A DNA stretch of 64,000 nucleotides from contig NZ_QUBS01000088.1 of assembly GCF_003390925.1 (NCBI RefSeq), positions 170,766 through 234,765 of the forward strand, in the 5' to 3' direction. Shown piece by piece: positions 37,256 through 46,147 of this stretch. Made by a program: the position numbers and the translations under genes. The notes under the pieces are model-generated. The model was not told the origin of the DNA and made no database searches. It saw nothing but the letters and a program-made list of their open reading frames with translations. The DNA comes from Trinickia diaoshuihuensis. Its GTDB lineage: Bacteria; Pseudomonadota; Gammaproteobacteria; Burkholderiales; Burkholderiaceae. Within the stretch, counting starts at the first letter, position 1. Every line of letters starts with the position of its first letter.

Positions 37256-38566
37256 ATGCTGCCGTTGCTTGGCCTGGCCACCATCGTCGTCCTGCTCGGG
37301 GCGATACTCTCGAAGCGCATGTCGCCGCTCGTCGCGCTCATCATCGTGCCGATAGCGGCCAGCCTGATCGGCGGGTTTGGCTTGCACACCAGCAAGTTCG
37401 TGATCGACGGATTGAAGAGCCTCGCGCCCGTGGTCGGCATGTTCGTATTCGCGATTCTCTACTTCGGCACGATCACCGACGCGGGCGCGCTCGATCCGAT
37501 CATCGACCGCATCCTGCGCGCGGTCGGCACCAAGCCGACCCGTATCGTCATCGGGACGGCGCTGCTCGCGCTGCTGATCCATCTCGACGGCTCCGGCGCG
37601 GTGTGCTTTCTCGTCACGATTCCCGCGATGCTGCCGCTCTACGAACGCTTGAACATGGACAAGCGCGTGCTCGCCGCAGCCGTGTCGATGGCGGCAGGCA
37701 TCAACTTCCTGCCTTGGACCGGACCGATGATCCGCGCATCCGCATCGCTGCACCTGCCGATTTCATCGCTCTTCAATCCGCTGATACCGGTACAGGCGAT
37801 CGGCCTCGTGTTCGTCTTCGGCATGGCGTGGATGCTCGGCCGCCGCGAAGAAAAGCGTCTTGGCTATTCGACCTCGACCGGCTCCGCTCCAATGCCAGTG
37901 CCCGAACGCAAGCTCAGTCCGGAGGAAAAGGCGCTGCGCCGCCCGCGGAACTTTTGGTTCAACATCGCCCTCACCCTCGTCGTGCTCGGCACGATGGTCG
38001 TGATGGGCGAGAAGATTCCACCGGCCATCATGTTCATGGTCGGCCTTTGCATCGCACTGATGGTGAACTACCCGAATGTCGACATGCAGCGAAAGCGCAT
38101 CGATGCGCACGCGCGCGCCGCGCTGATGATGGCGGGCATTCTGCTGGCCGCCGGCGTCTTCACCGGCATCATGCAAGGCAGCGGCATGCTGAAGGCGATG
38201 GCGCAGACGGCCGTCGGCTTCGTCCCGCCCGCGATGGCCGGTCACGTTCCGGTCGCGCTCGGCCTTTTGTCGATGCCGCTCTCCTTGCTGTTCGATCCGG
38301 ATTCGTTCTATTTCGGCGTGCTGCCGGTGATTGCCGAGGTTGCGTCTCAACTGGGTGTGCCCGCCGTTCACATCGGCCAGGCCGCGCTGCTCGGGCAGAT
38401 GACCACCGGCTTCCCCGTGAGCCCGCTCACGCCCGCGACGTTCCTCGTCGTCGGCCTGTGCGGCGTCGATCTCGCGGATCACCAGAAGTTCACGTTCCCG
38501 CTCTTGTTCGGCGCATCGATCGTGATGACGATCGCGTGCGTCGTGCTGGGCGTCTTTCCGTTGTAA
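37256..38566 (+). CDS. CitMHS-family citrate/tricarboxylate carrier
   Basis: A 436-residue inner-membrane protein with about 11-12 hydrophobic helices. CitMHS features are MLPLLGLATIVVLLGAILSKRMSPL at the start, the GSGAVCFLVTIPAMLPLYERL loop and the late LGQMTTGFPVSPLTPATFLVVGLCGVDL signature. Known members import citrate or similar acids complexed to divalent metals by proton symport. GGAG precedes ATG 37256. It is followed 12 bp later by the AtuA-like gene, so its substrate is probably what that pair metabolises. Confidence 0.88.
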   Translation: MLPLLGLATIVVLLGAILSKRMSPLVALIIVPIAASLIGGFGLHTSKFVIDGLKSLAPVVGMFVFAILYFGTITDAGALDPIIDRILRAVGTKPTRIVIGTALLALLIHLDGSGAVCFLVTIPAMLPLYERLNMDKRVLAAAVSMAAGINFLPWTGPMIRASASLHLPISSLFNPLIPVQAIGLVFVFGMAWMLGRREEKRLGYSTSTGSAPMPVPERKLSPEEKALRRPRNFWFNIALTLVVLGTMVVMGEKIPPAIMFMVGLCIALMVNYPNVDMQRKRIDAHARAALMMAGILLAAGVFTGIMQGSGMLKAMAQTAVGFVPPAMAGHVPVALGLLSMPLSLLFDPDSFYFGVLPVIAEVASQLGVPAVHIGQAALLGQMTTGFPVSPLTPATFLVVGLCGVDLADHQKFTFPLLFGASIVMTIACVVLGVFPL

Positions 38567-38578
38567 GGGATGAGCATC

Positions 38579-39937
38579 ATGAAGGCGATCATCAGGATAG
38601 GCGCGGGCGCGGGGTACTCGGGCGATCGGATCGAACCGGCTGTCGAGTTGGCGGAGTACGGCGAGCTCGATTATCTCGTGTTCGAATGCCTAGCCGAACG
38701 CACTATCGCGATCGCGCAGCAGTCTCGCCTGCGCGATCCATCGGCTGGCTACGACCCGTTGCTCGAAGCGCGCATGCGGGCGGTGCTGCCGATCGCCGCC
38801 AGGAAACACGTGCGCATCGTGTCGAACATGGGGGCGGCCAATCCGGTTTCCGCCGCACGAAAAACGGCGCGCATCGCACGAGAACTCGGCCTGCCAAACC
38901 TGAAGATCGCAGCCGTCACGGGCGACGATGTGCTGGACGTCGTCCTCGGCTCGTCCCTGCGTTTCGAGGAATCGGGGGATGACGTACGCGATTACGCAGA
39001 GCGCATCGTATCGGCCAATGCGTACCTCGGCGCCGCGCCGATCGTCGCGGCGCTGGCGGCAGGCGCGGATATCGTGCTGACCGGGCGCGTCGCGGACCCG
39101 TCGCTGTTCACGGCGCCGCTCATCCACGAGTTCGGCTGGCGCATGGACGACTGGAACACGCTCGGTCAGGCCACCGTGGTCGGCCATCTGCTCGAATGCG
39201 CGGGCCAGGTGACGGGCGGCTATTTCGCGGATCCCGGCCGCAACGATGTTCCGGACCTCGCGCGGCTTGGTTTCCCGATCGGCGAAGTCGATGCGCGCGG
39301 CAACGTCGTCATCGGCAAGGTCGCACACGCGGGCGGCTGCGTGACCGAGGCGACTTGCAAGGAACAGCTACTCTACGAAATTCACGATCCGGCGCGCTAC
39401 TACCAGCCCGACGTCGTCGCGGATTTCACGCAGGTCCGAGTCGAGCGGGAGGCGAAAGACCGCGTACGCGTCACGGGCGGACGCGGCGTCGCGCGCACAG
39501 CGACGCTGAAGGTATCGGTCGGGTATGTCGATGGGTATATCGGCGAAGGACAAATCTCCTACGGTGGACCGAACGCGGTGGCACGGGCACGGCGCGCGCT
39601 CGATATCGTGCGCGAGCGGTTGGCGATCACGGGCGTCGATGCCAGCGAACTGCGCTTCGATCTGATCGGCGTGAACGCGCTCTATGGCGATCGCTTCGCG
39701 GCGTCCCATGAAGAGCCCTATGAAGTTCGCGTGCGCGTGGCGGGCCGCGTTTCGCGCAGGGAGGAAGCGGTGCGCATCGGCAATGAGGTGGAAACGCTTT
39801 ACACGAACGGACCATCGGGCGGCGGCGGCGTGACGAAAGCGACGCGCGAAGTGCTCGCCGTGCAGTCGGTCCTGCTGCAGCGAGATAAAGTGAAACCCGT
39901 CTTCGAGATCGTGGAGGCCAGCGATGAAACTGCGTGA
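38579..39937 (+). CDS. AtuA-family protein (DUF1446), N-terminal component
   Basis: A 452-residue protein of the AtuA/DUF1446 family, named after acyclic terpene utilisation. It begins IIRIGAGAGYSGDRIEPAVELAEYGELDYLVFECLAERTIA, read here as two segments. It includes VLTGRVADPSLFTAPLIHEFGW and GPSGGGGVTKATREVLAVQSVLL near the end. AAGGG suits ATG 38579 better than ATG 38570. Its biochemical activity is not established. It overlaps the next gene by 14 bp; the two together equal the length of full AtuA-type proteins. Confidence 0.82.
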   Translation: MKAIIRIGAGAGYSGDRIEPAVELAEYGELDYLVFECLAERTIAIAQQSRLRDPSAGYDPLLEARMRAVLPIAARKHVRIVSNMGAANPVSAARKTARIARELGLPNLKIAAVTGDDVLDVVLGSSLRFEESGDDVRDYAERIVSANAYLGAAPIVAALAAGADIVLTGRVADPSLFTAPLIHEFGWRMDDWNTLGQATVVGHLLECAGQVTGGYFADPGRNDVPDLARLGFPIGEVDARGNVVIGKVAHAGGCVTEATCKEQLLYEIHDPARYYQPDVVADFTQVRVEREAKDRVRVTGGRGVARTATLKVSVGYVDGYIGEGQISYGGPNAVARARRALDIVRERLAITGVDASELRFDLIGVNALYGDRFAASHEEPYEVRVRVAGRVSRREEAVRIGNEVETLYTNGPSGGGGVTKATREVLAVQSVLLQRDKVKPVFEIVEASDETA

Positions 39938-40229
39938 ACTCGCCCACGGACGCACAGGCGACAAGGGAAATACGCTCAACGTCTCCGTCATCTGCTTCGA
40001 CGAGGCGCATTACGCTTACTTGCGCGAAGTATTGACGCCCGAGCGCGTGAAGGCTCATTTCGGCGATGTGATCAAAGGCGATGTGTTGCGCTACGAACTC
40101 CCGCTATTGGGGGCATTCAACTTCGTGCTCGGTCAGGCGCTGGGCGGCGGGGTGACCCGATCGCTCGCGCTGGACGCCCACGGCAAATCCATGAGTTCAG
40201 CTCTTTTGGACCTTGAACTGAACAGCTAG
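39924..40229 (+). CDS. AtuA-related small protein (C-terminal component)
   Basis: A 101-residue protein corresponding to the C-terminal domain of longer AtuA-type proteins. It begins MKLRELAHGRTGDKGNTLN, followed by VSVICFDEAHYAYL and LGGGVTRSLALDAHGKSMSSALL. It overlaps the 3' end of the larger component by 14 bp in another frame, which implies coupled translation and a stable complex. Its stop overlaps the stop of the convergent benD. Confidence 0.82.
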   Translation: MKLRELAHGRTGDKGNTLNVSVICFDEAHYAYLREVLTPERVKAHFGDVIKGDVLRYELPLLGAFNFVLGQALGGGVTRSLALDAHGKSMSSALLDLELNS

Positions 40230-41002
40230 CCGTTGTCGCCGCCCGCGACCGGTAACACCGCGCCTGTGATATAGCCTGCCTCGTCCGAAGCAAGAAAAAG
40301 AATCGGTGCGATCTGCTCATCCAGCGAGCCATAGCGTTTCAAGAATGTCGATTCGGTGACCTGCTTCACCGCTTGTGCCATCCACGCTTTCTCATGCTCG
40401 GTGTCTCCCGCGGCGTTGCGCGGCACCCGTCGCACGGGCGCCTCGGTTCCGCCAGGCGCCGCGGCGACCACACGGATGTTGTGCTGCCCATACTCCATCG
40501 CGAGCGACTGGGTCATCGCGTTGACGCCGCCCTTGGCCGCGGAGTAAGGGACACGGCGAATGCCCCGCGTTGCATTCGATGAAATGTTGACGATGGTTCC
40601 GCGACCTTGCGCGAGCATGTGCGGAAGCGCCGCGTGACAGGCATACAACGTAGGCATGAGCGAGCGGCGAATTTCCGCATCGATCTGCTGCGGTTCGAAT
40701 TCGGCAAACGGCCGCATGCGAATGGCGCCGCCCACTCCATTGATGAGAATGTCGATTCGTCCGAACCTCTGCACCGCAAATGCCATCGTCGACGCCGCCC
40801 CTTCGTAGGTTTCGAGATCGGCGACGAAGCTTGCCGTATCGGCGTCCGTCGCTTCGGCAGCGACCTCGGAAACAAAATCCGCGCGGTCGACGAACAGGAC
40901 TTTCGCGCCTTCCGCGGCGGCGCGCAAGGCGACGCCGCGGCAAATGCCTTGTGCCGCACCCGTGACGACCATGACCTTTCCATCGAATCGTTGAGCGTTC
41001 AT
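40226..41002 (-). CDS. benD: Benzoate diol dehydrogenase
   Basis: Oxidises 1,6-dihydroxycyclohexa-2,4-diene-1-carboxylate to catechol and CO2 with NAD. The 258-residue short-chain dehydrogenase has the TGAAQGICRGVALRAA nucleotide-binding motif, the INGVGGAI segment, a catalytic serine in IVNISSNATRG and the YSAAKGG pair (YxxxK). Its ATG overlaps the benC stop (ATGA). It is the last gene of benABCD. Confidence 0.95.
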   Translation of the reverse strand: MNAQRFDGKVMVVTGAAQGICRGVALRAAAEGAKVLFVDRADFVSEVAAEATDADTASFVADLETYEGAASTMAFAVQRFGRIDILINGVGGAIRMRPFAEFEPQQIDAEIRRSLMPTLYACHAALPHMLAQGRGTIVNISSNATRGIRRVPYSAAKGGVNAMTQSLAMEYGQHNIRVVAAAPGGTEAPVRRVPRNAAGDTEHEKAWMAQAVKQVTESTFLKRYGSLDEQIAPILFLASDEAGYITGAVLPVAGGDNG

Positions 41003-42024
41003 GCGGTCACCGCGGTTGCGTTGGGCGTGAACTTCTCGTAGTGGAAACTGTGAGGCTTCACGCCGTTATCGTCGAAATACTTGCGCACCGCATCGACCAT
41101 CGGCGGCGGGCCACACAGGTAAACGTCGACATCGCCGTCGTTCAGACATTCAGCCGGCATGTGCTGCGTCACCCAACCTTTGCGAGGATGGCTCGATGCC
41201 GCTTCCGCAACGACCGTACTGAACGTGAAGCCAGGCAGCTTTGCAGCGTAGGCCTCGATCGCGTCGACCTGTACGAGGTCGAGGTCGCGTGTGACCCCGT
41301 AGATGAGATGGACTTTGTGCTGCGAGTTTGCGCGCATCAGAACTTCCAGCATCGACAGGAACGGGGCCAGTCCCGTACCGCCGGCCAGGAACAACAGCGG
41401 GCGCTCCACGGCGCGCAGGTAGAAGCTGCCCAGCGGTCCGGTCATTTTCACTATGTGACCCGGTTGCGCTGAATCAAGCCAGGTGCTCATCACCCCGCCG
41501 GGAATCTTCTTAATGAGGAAGCTGATTTTCGATGCACCCGGTGCCGACGAGAACGAGTAGGAGCGGTGCTGTCCGCTGCCGGGAACATCGATGTTGACGT
41601 ACTGTCCCGCAAGGAAAACGGGAGGGGCGCCACCGTCCACCTCCAACTCGAGAACCACGGCCGCATCGTTGTGCGGTTCGACTTTGGTCACCGTCGCGAC
41701 GAATGTGCTTTGCCCGGTTTTACACGCCGTGGACGATGCCGGAACCGCAATGACGCAATCGCTTTTCGGCACCATCTGGCACGTGAGCACGAGCCCGCCT
41801 TCCTTCTCATCGTCGCTCAGCGCGTCTTCGATGTAGTCTTCGCCCAAATCATATTCGCCGTTTTCGGCGCGGCACTTGCAGGTGCCACAGACGCCGTCGG
41901 AGCAGTCCATCGGCAAATTGATCTTGGCGCGGAAAGCGGCGTCGAGCACTTTTTCGCCGGCCTTGCATTCGATGAAGCGGGTCACGCCGTCTTCAAAATT
42001 CAGTGCGATGTTATAGCTGCACAT
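40999..42024 (-). CDS. benC: Benzoate 1,2-dioxygenase electron-transfer reductase
   Basis: A 341-residue reductase that moves electrons from NADH to the oxygenase. An N-terminal plant-type [2Fe-2S] ferredoxin domain has CSDGVCGTCKC and a fourth cysteine in LTCQM. Then come the FAD domain (HRSYSFSSAPG) and NAD domain (LFLAGGTGLAPFLSML, CGPPPMVDAV). ATG 42024 has AGGAGG upstream; the ORF can be read further but without an RBS. Confidence 0.95.
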   Translation of the reverse strand: MCSYNIALNFEDGVTRFIECKAGEKVLDAAFRAKINLPMDCSDGVCGTCKCRAENGEYDLGEDYIEDALSDDEKEGGLVLTCQMVPKSDCVIAVPASSTACKTGQSTFVATVTKVEPHNDAAVVLELEVDGGAPPVFLAGQYVNIDVPGSGQHRSYSFSSAPGASKISFLIKKIPGGVMSTWLDSAQPGHIVKMTGPLGSFYLRAVERPLLFLAGGTGLAPFLSMLEVLMRANSQHKVHLIYGVTRDLDLVQVDAIEAYAAKLPGFTFSTVVAEAASSHPRKGWVTQHMPAECLNDGDVDVYLCGPPPMVDAVRKYFDDNGVKPHSFHYEKFTPNATAVTA

Positions 42025-42062
42025 GCTGCCTCCTACTTCCTGTCTCACTGCGACCGGCGACG

Positions 42063-42551
42063 TCAGACGTGATAGACGTCGAGCACCTGGCGGATATAGT
42101 CGTTCTTCAACGCGATCTTCTTGCGGGCAATCAACAAGCGGTCGTCGACCTTGCGGAGGGTGACGTAGATGGTGCCGAAAAACTGATCGGTGATCTTGTA
42201 ACGATGATTGAGCGTGTTGAAGTTGTAGCGGACGTCGATTTCGTTATCGCGTTGCGCGAGCACTTCCACATTGGTCACGTTGTGGCTAGTACGCGGCTCG
42301 GGCATCGACGCGCCGCTTCGCTCGGTCTTGATCCGGAATACGCGGTCTTCGAGCCCCCCTCGGTTCGGGTAGTACATCAGCGAGATTTGACTGTTCGGAT
42401 CTTCGGTAAGCCTGTCATCGTCGTCCCAAGCCGGCATCCAGTATTGGACGTCGTCCGTATAGCAAGCCAACCACTCATCCCACTGACGGTCGTCCAAGAA
42501 ACGCGCTTCCTGATAAAGCGCGTTGCAGATCGTTTGATAGTCGATGCTCAT
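42063..42551 (-). CDS. benB: Benzoate 1,2-dioxygenase, small (beta) subunit
   Basis: A 162-residue structural subunit of the ring-hydroxylating oxygenase. It has the SnoaL-like fold of BenB/Xyl[30 protein letters not shown] at the start and [15 protein letters not shown] at the end. Its start overlaps the benA stop by 4 bp (ATGA), so the alpha and beta chains are made together. Confidence 0.95.
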   Translation of the reverse strand: MSIDYQTICNALYQEARFLDDRQWDEWLACYTDDVQYWMPAWDDDDRLTEDPNSQISLMYYPNRGGLEDRVFRIKTERSGASMPEPRTSHNVTNVEVLAQRDNEIDVRYNFNTLNHRYKITDQFFGTIYVTLRKVDDRLLIARKKIALKNDYIRQVLDVYHV

Positions 42552-43906
42552 GCGGCCACCTCCGCCTGTTCCTTGCGCAGCGCTTCGCGCATCACCCTCG
42601 CCCAGTATTCGTGTTGAACCACGAAAAGTCCTTCGTCTTCGCTGCGCTCGCCCGAGATGAGCGGGTTCAAACCCATACCCTTTGCATTTGCGTCCGGCCC
42701 GTGAATCCACAGCGGCGCCCCCCGGGACATGTCGTTCCACATCGAGGCAGTGCCGGCGTAGCCCGCCTGGCACGCACGGAATTCCTCGAGATCGTCGCTC
42801 GTGCCCATACCCGACACGTTAAAGAAATCCTCGTATTGACGAATGCGGACGGCGCGGCTCTGTGCGCTCTCGCCCTTCGGTGCGAAGCAGAAGATGCTGA
42901 CTTCCGTCTTGTCGACGCTGATCGGACGCACGACTCGAATCTGCGTGCTGAATTGGTCCATCAGGAAAACGTTGGGATACAAGCAAAGATTGCGCGTCTG
43001 GTTGACGATGTATTGGGCCTTGTTTTCTCCGACGCGCGCGGCGATTTCATCGCGATGTTGATAGATCGGGCGCACTTCCGGATTGAGCGTGTTGGTCCAC
43101 AGCAGGATATGGCCGTGCTCGAAGCCGTAGACGCCCGCAATCGACTTGCTCCAGCCGTTGGCATCGACGGCCTTCGTGCCCTCCACTTTGCGGCGGCCCA
43201 TCGTTGCCAAGTAATTCCAGTGAACGGTGCTGACGTGATAGCCGTCGCAACCGTTTTCCATCTGCAGTTTCCAGTTTCCGTCGTAGACGTAGGAAGAGTT
43301 GCCGCGCAATACTTCGAGCCCCTCCGGCGCCTGCGAGACGATTTGATCGATGATGACCTTCGTTTCGCCGAGGTAATCCTCGAGCGGCATGACGTCTTCG
43401 TTCAGGCTGCCGAAGAGGAACCCCCGGTAGTTCTCGAAGCGGGCGACCCTCTTCAGATCATGAGAGCCCTGCGTATTGAACTGCACCGGATACTCAGTGG
43501 TCTTCTCGTCCTTCACCTTCAGAAGCTTGCCCGCATTGGAGAACGTCCAGCCGTGAAACGGACAGGTGAAGCTGCCCTTGTTGCCGTGCTTGCGCCGGCA
43601 AAGCATCGCGCCCTTGTGTGCGCAAGCGTTGAGGACCGCATGCAATTGACCGGCTTTGTCACGCGTGATGACGATCGGCTGGCGGCCAATCCACGTGGTG
43701 TAGTAATCGTTATTGTTTGGAACCTGGCTTTCGTGTGCGAGGTATACCCAATTGCCCTCGAAGATGTGCTTCATCTCGAGCGCGTACAAATCCGGGTTCG
43801 TGAAAATGTCGCGACGGCAGCGGAAAACACCGTTTTCCCTGTCATCCTGAACAGCGTTGTTCAATATGTCGTCCAGTTGCCGTGCTTTATCGATCATTGC
43901 GGACAT
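42548..43906 (-). CDS. benA: Benzoate 1,2-dioxygenase, large (alpha) subunit
   Basis: Catalytic subunit (452 residues) that adds O2 to benzoate to give the cis-diol. The Rieske centre is CAHKG...CPFHGW (about residues 93-117). The non-heme iron site follows near [15 protein letters not shown], with conserved Asp and two His. ATG 43906 begins [15 protein letters not shown]. It is the first gene of benABCD and follows catA by 103 bp on the same strand, so catA and ben may share a transcript. Confidence 0.96.
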   Translation of the reverse strand: MSAMIDKARQLDDILNNAVQDDRENGVFRCRRDIFTNPDLYALEMKHIFEGNWVYLAHESQVPNNNDYYTTWIGRQPIVITRDKAGQLHAVLNACAHKGAMLCRRKHGNKGSFTCPFHGWTFSNAGKLLKVKDEKTTEYPVQFNTQGSHDLKRVARFENYRGFLFGSLNEDVMPLEDYLGETKVIIDQIVSQAPEGLEVLRGNSSYVYDGNWKLQMENGCDGYHVSTVHWNYLATMGRRKVEGTKAVDANGWSKSIAGVYGFEHGHILLWTNTLNPEVRPIYQHRDEIAARVGENKAQYIVNQTRNLCLYPNVFLMDQFSTQIRVVRPISVDKTEVSIFCFAPKGESAQSRAVRIRQYEDFFNVSGMGTSDDLEEFRACQAGYAGTASMWNDMSRGAPLWIHGPDANAKGMGLNPLISGERSEDEGLFVVQHEYWARVMREALRKEQAEVAA

Positions 43907-43924
43907 GCGTCATCTCCCCATGCC

Positions 43925-43941
43925 GGCTTCGTGACGAAGCC
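43925..43941. terminator. Perfect hairpin between catA and benA
   Basis: GGCTTCGT-G-ACGAAGCC is a perfect palindrome 18 bp upstream of the benA ATG. It could attenuate readthrough from catA or process the message to give different catA and ben levels. There is no U-tract on the minus strand, so full termination is doubtful. Confidence 0.4.
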
Positions 43942-44009
43942 TTGTGCATCGGTTCAAGTAGTTCTTGCAGGGATATTGGCGGCCTAGCGGCAGGCTGCCA
44001 GGTGGGCGG

Positions 44010-44945
44010 TCACGCCGAGACAGAGGCTCGCGGGCGAGTCACCAACTGGTTGTCCGTGCCTTGAACCAGCGCCGTCAACCGGATGTTGAATTCGATCTCC
44101 TTGTACGCGTCGTCCTTCAGGCCAAGCGCCGCGCCGCCGGTCTTGTCGACGATGTGCGGTACGAGCTCTTCGCGAGTCGCGTAAGCGAAGTCATCCCAGA
44201 TCAGCGGGTCGCCTTCGATGTTGATTTGCGTCGTCAGCTTGCGCGTCTTGTCGCTCGTCACGAAGAAATGCACGTGCGCCGGGCGGTTGCCATGGCGAGC
44301 CATCAAGTCGAGCAGTTGCTGCGTGGCGCCCTGCGGCGGGCAACCGTAGCCCACCGGCATGAGGGTTCGAAATTCGTACTTGCCGTCGGCGCCGGTCTTC
44401 ACGGCACCGCGCAGGTTGAAGTCGTCCTGCGCGCCCGTCGGATCGAAATGCGAGTAAAAGCCCTTCGAGTTCGCGTGCCAGCATTCGACAACCGCGTCGG
44501 CCACGGGCTTGCCGTCGGGTCCGGTCACCGTGCCGCGAATGACGAGCGGACCTGCGTCTTCATCGGGGTTGAGGTCGATCTTGGCAACGCCATCGCGAAC
44601 CGGGGCGCCCGCGACATACAGCGGTCCTTCGATGGTGCGCGGCGTGCCGCCGTGGATGTCCGCTTCGCGGTCTTGCGCATCCATGCGGATGTCGAGGTAT
44701 TTCTCGAGGCCGAGACCCGCGGCGAGCAGAGCGGCCTCGCCGTCTTGTCCCAGTTTGTTGAAGTAGTTCACGCCGGCCCAAACCTCGTCGGGCGTCATGT
44801 CGAGGTCGTCGATCGCCTTGAAGAGGTCGCTGAGCAGACGATGAGTGATCTGCTTGGCGCGTGCATTGCCGTCCTGGCTTCCGAGGTTAGCGGCGGCCCT
44901 AAGCAGGCCCTGCACTTCCTTCGAGTCGAAAACGTTGGCGCTCAT
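44010..44945 (-). CDS. catA: Catechol 1,2-dioxygenase
   Basis: Cleaves catechol between the hydroxyls to cis,cis-muconate. The 311-residue protein has the helical dimerisation domain at the N-terminus (LSDLFKAIDDLDMTPDEVWAGVNYF). The intradiol iron site follows, with tyrosines in the catalytic half and histidines in RPAHVHFFVTS (about residues 221-225). AGGAG precedes ATG 44945. It is divergent from catR and likely activated by it. Confidence 0.96.
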   Translation of the reverse strand: MSANVFDSKEVQGLLRAAANLGSQDGNARAKQITHRLLSDLFKAIDDLDMTPDEVWAGVNYFNKLGQDGEAALLAAGLGLEKYLDIRMDAQDREADIHGGTPRTIEGPLYVAGAPVRDGVAKIDLNPDEDAGPLVIRGTVTGPDGKPVADAVVECWHANSKGFYSHFDPTGAQDDFNLRGAVKTGADGKYEFRTLMPVGYGCPPQGATQQLLDLMARHGNRPAHVHFFVTSDKTRKLTTQINIEGDPLIWDDFAYATREELVPHIVDKTGGAALGLKDDAYKEIEFNIRLTALVQGTDNQLVTRPRASVSA

Positions 44946-45101
44946 GTCTGCTCCTATCTCGCTATCTTTTTCGATGGGGTTAACCCTTGATTCAGATCGG
45001 CCCAGGTATGCTCAGAAGGTATAATCTGGCGCTGAAACAAGCGTGAAGGCAGAATAATGGACGCAAAAAGGCGCAGTCCAACACTGTTTTAGTATCGGGC
45101 T

Positions 45102-45116
45102 ATATCCCGGAGGTAT
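45102..45116. promoter_or_regulatory. BenM/CatR-like operator upstream of catR
   Basis: ATAT-CCCGGAG-GTAT differs by one base from the BenM/CatM consensus ATAC-N7-GTAT and ends 3 bp before the catR start. It lies in the 174-bp gap between divergent catA and catR. Overlapping it is a CGGG-N6-CCCG dyad. Binding here would suit autorepression of catR together with control of catA. Confidence 0.55.
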
Positions 45117-45119
45117 TGT

Positions 45120-46043
45120 ATGGAACTGCGACATCTGCGCTATTTCGTGGCAGTGGCCGAAGAGCGAAACTTCACGCGCGCAGCAAACCGGCTTCATATC
45201 GCGCAGCCGCCGCTCAGCCGTCAGATACAGCAGTTGGAAGAGACGTTGGGCGTGCAGCTTTTCGAACGGAATTCGCGCCCCCTGAAGCTCACCGAGACGG
45301 GGAAGTTCTTCTACGAGCACGCCGTGCAATTGCTGGCGAAGACGTCGGAACTGGAATCGATGACCCGGCGAGTCGGCAATATCGAGCGCAGCATGTCCGT
45401 CGGTTTTGTCGCGTCGACGCTCTACGGGCTGTTGCCCAAAATAATCCGGCGTTTTCGGGACGAGAACCCGACGGTCGAGCTGAGCCTGCACGAGATGTCG
45501 ACGATGGAGCAGATTCGGGCGCTCAAGGAAGGGATCATCGACGTAGGGTTCGGGCGCATCCGCATGGAAGACGCCAACATTCGGCGCGTCGTCCTGCGGG
45601 AAGAGAAGATGATCGTCGCTTTCCCGCTCGGGCATCCTCTTGCACTCGCCAAGCCGATCGCGGCCCTGCGGGACCTCGTCAACGAGACGCTCATCGTCTA
45701 TCCGAAGACTCCGCGTCCGAGCTACGCGGACCAGGTCCTCGCGGCCTTTCAAGACCGAGGGCTCAAGCCCCGAAAGATCTATGAGGTTCGGGAAATCCAG
45801 ATCGCGCTGGGACTCGTGGCTGCCGGCGAGGGAATTTCCGTCGTTCCAAGCAGCGTCTATGGCCTCAAGCGAGACGACGTCAGCTATCGTGAGCTCGACG
45901 ACCCGACCCTTGTCTCGCCCATCATCATGAGCATGCGTGCGATGGACGAGTCGCGCGACCTCAAGGAGATGCTCGCTCTGATCTATCGGCTATACGAGGA
46001 GGAGCACATCCCCCATGTGCCCGCTGCGGACAAGGCGCCGTAG
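45120..46043 (+). CDS. catR: LysR-family regulator of cat and ben genes (CatR/BenM type)
   Basis: A 307-residue LysR regulator. The HTH is ELRHLRYFVAVAEERNFTRAANRLHIAQPPLSRQIQQLE, the hallmark of the CatM/BenM/CatR group. The effector domain contains SVGFVASTLYGLLPKIIRRFRDENPTVELSLHEMST. Known members sense cis,cis-muconate, and BenM also senses benzoate. The two ATAC-N7-GTAT-type sites near 45102 and 46051 fit this assignment. catR or benM as the name depends on ligand range, which sequence cannot tell. Confidence 0.92.
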   Translation: MELRHLRYFVAVAEERNFTRAANRLHIAQPPLSRQIQQLEETLGVQLFERNSRPLKLTETGKFFYEHAVQLLAKTSELESMTRRVGNIERSMSVGFVASTLYGLLPKIIRRFRDENPTVELSLHEMSTMEQIRALKEGIIDVGFGRIRMEDANIRRVVLREEKMIVAFPLGHPLALAKPIAALRDLVNETLIVYPKTPRPSYADQVLAAFQDRGLKPRKIYEVREIQIALGLVAAGEGISVVPSSVYGLKRDDVSYRELDDPTLVSPIIMSMRAMDESRDLKEMLALIYRLYEEEHIPHVPAADKAP

Positions 46044-46050
46044 ACGCGTC

Positions 46051-46065
46051 ATACCCGCCGGGTAT
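46051..46065. promoter_or_regulatory. Perfect BenM/CatR-type operator upstream of catB
   Basis: ATACCC-GCC-GGGTAT is a perfect palindrome that fits the ATAC-N7-GTAT consensus and the general LysR T-N11-A rule. It starts 8 bp after the catR stop and lies 82 bp before the catB ATG. It marks catBC as a separate, regulated unit. Confidence 0.75.
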
Positions 46066-46147
46066 CGCACTAGACATCGATGGTCTTGGACAGGCGAACG
46101 TTGCGCACGCAATACTGCGGCAACCTGTCCATTTCGACCTTCCAGGT

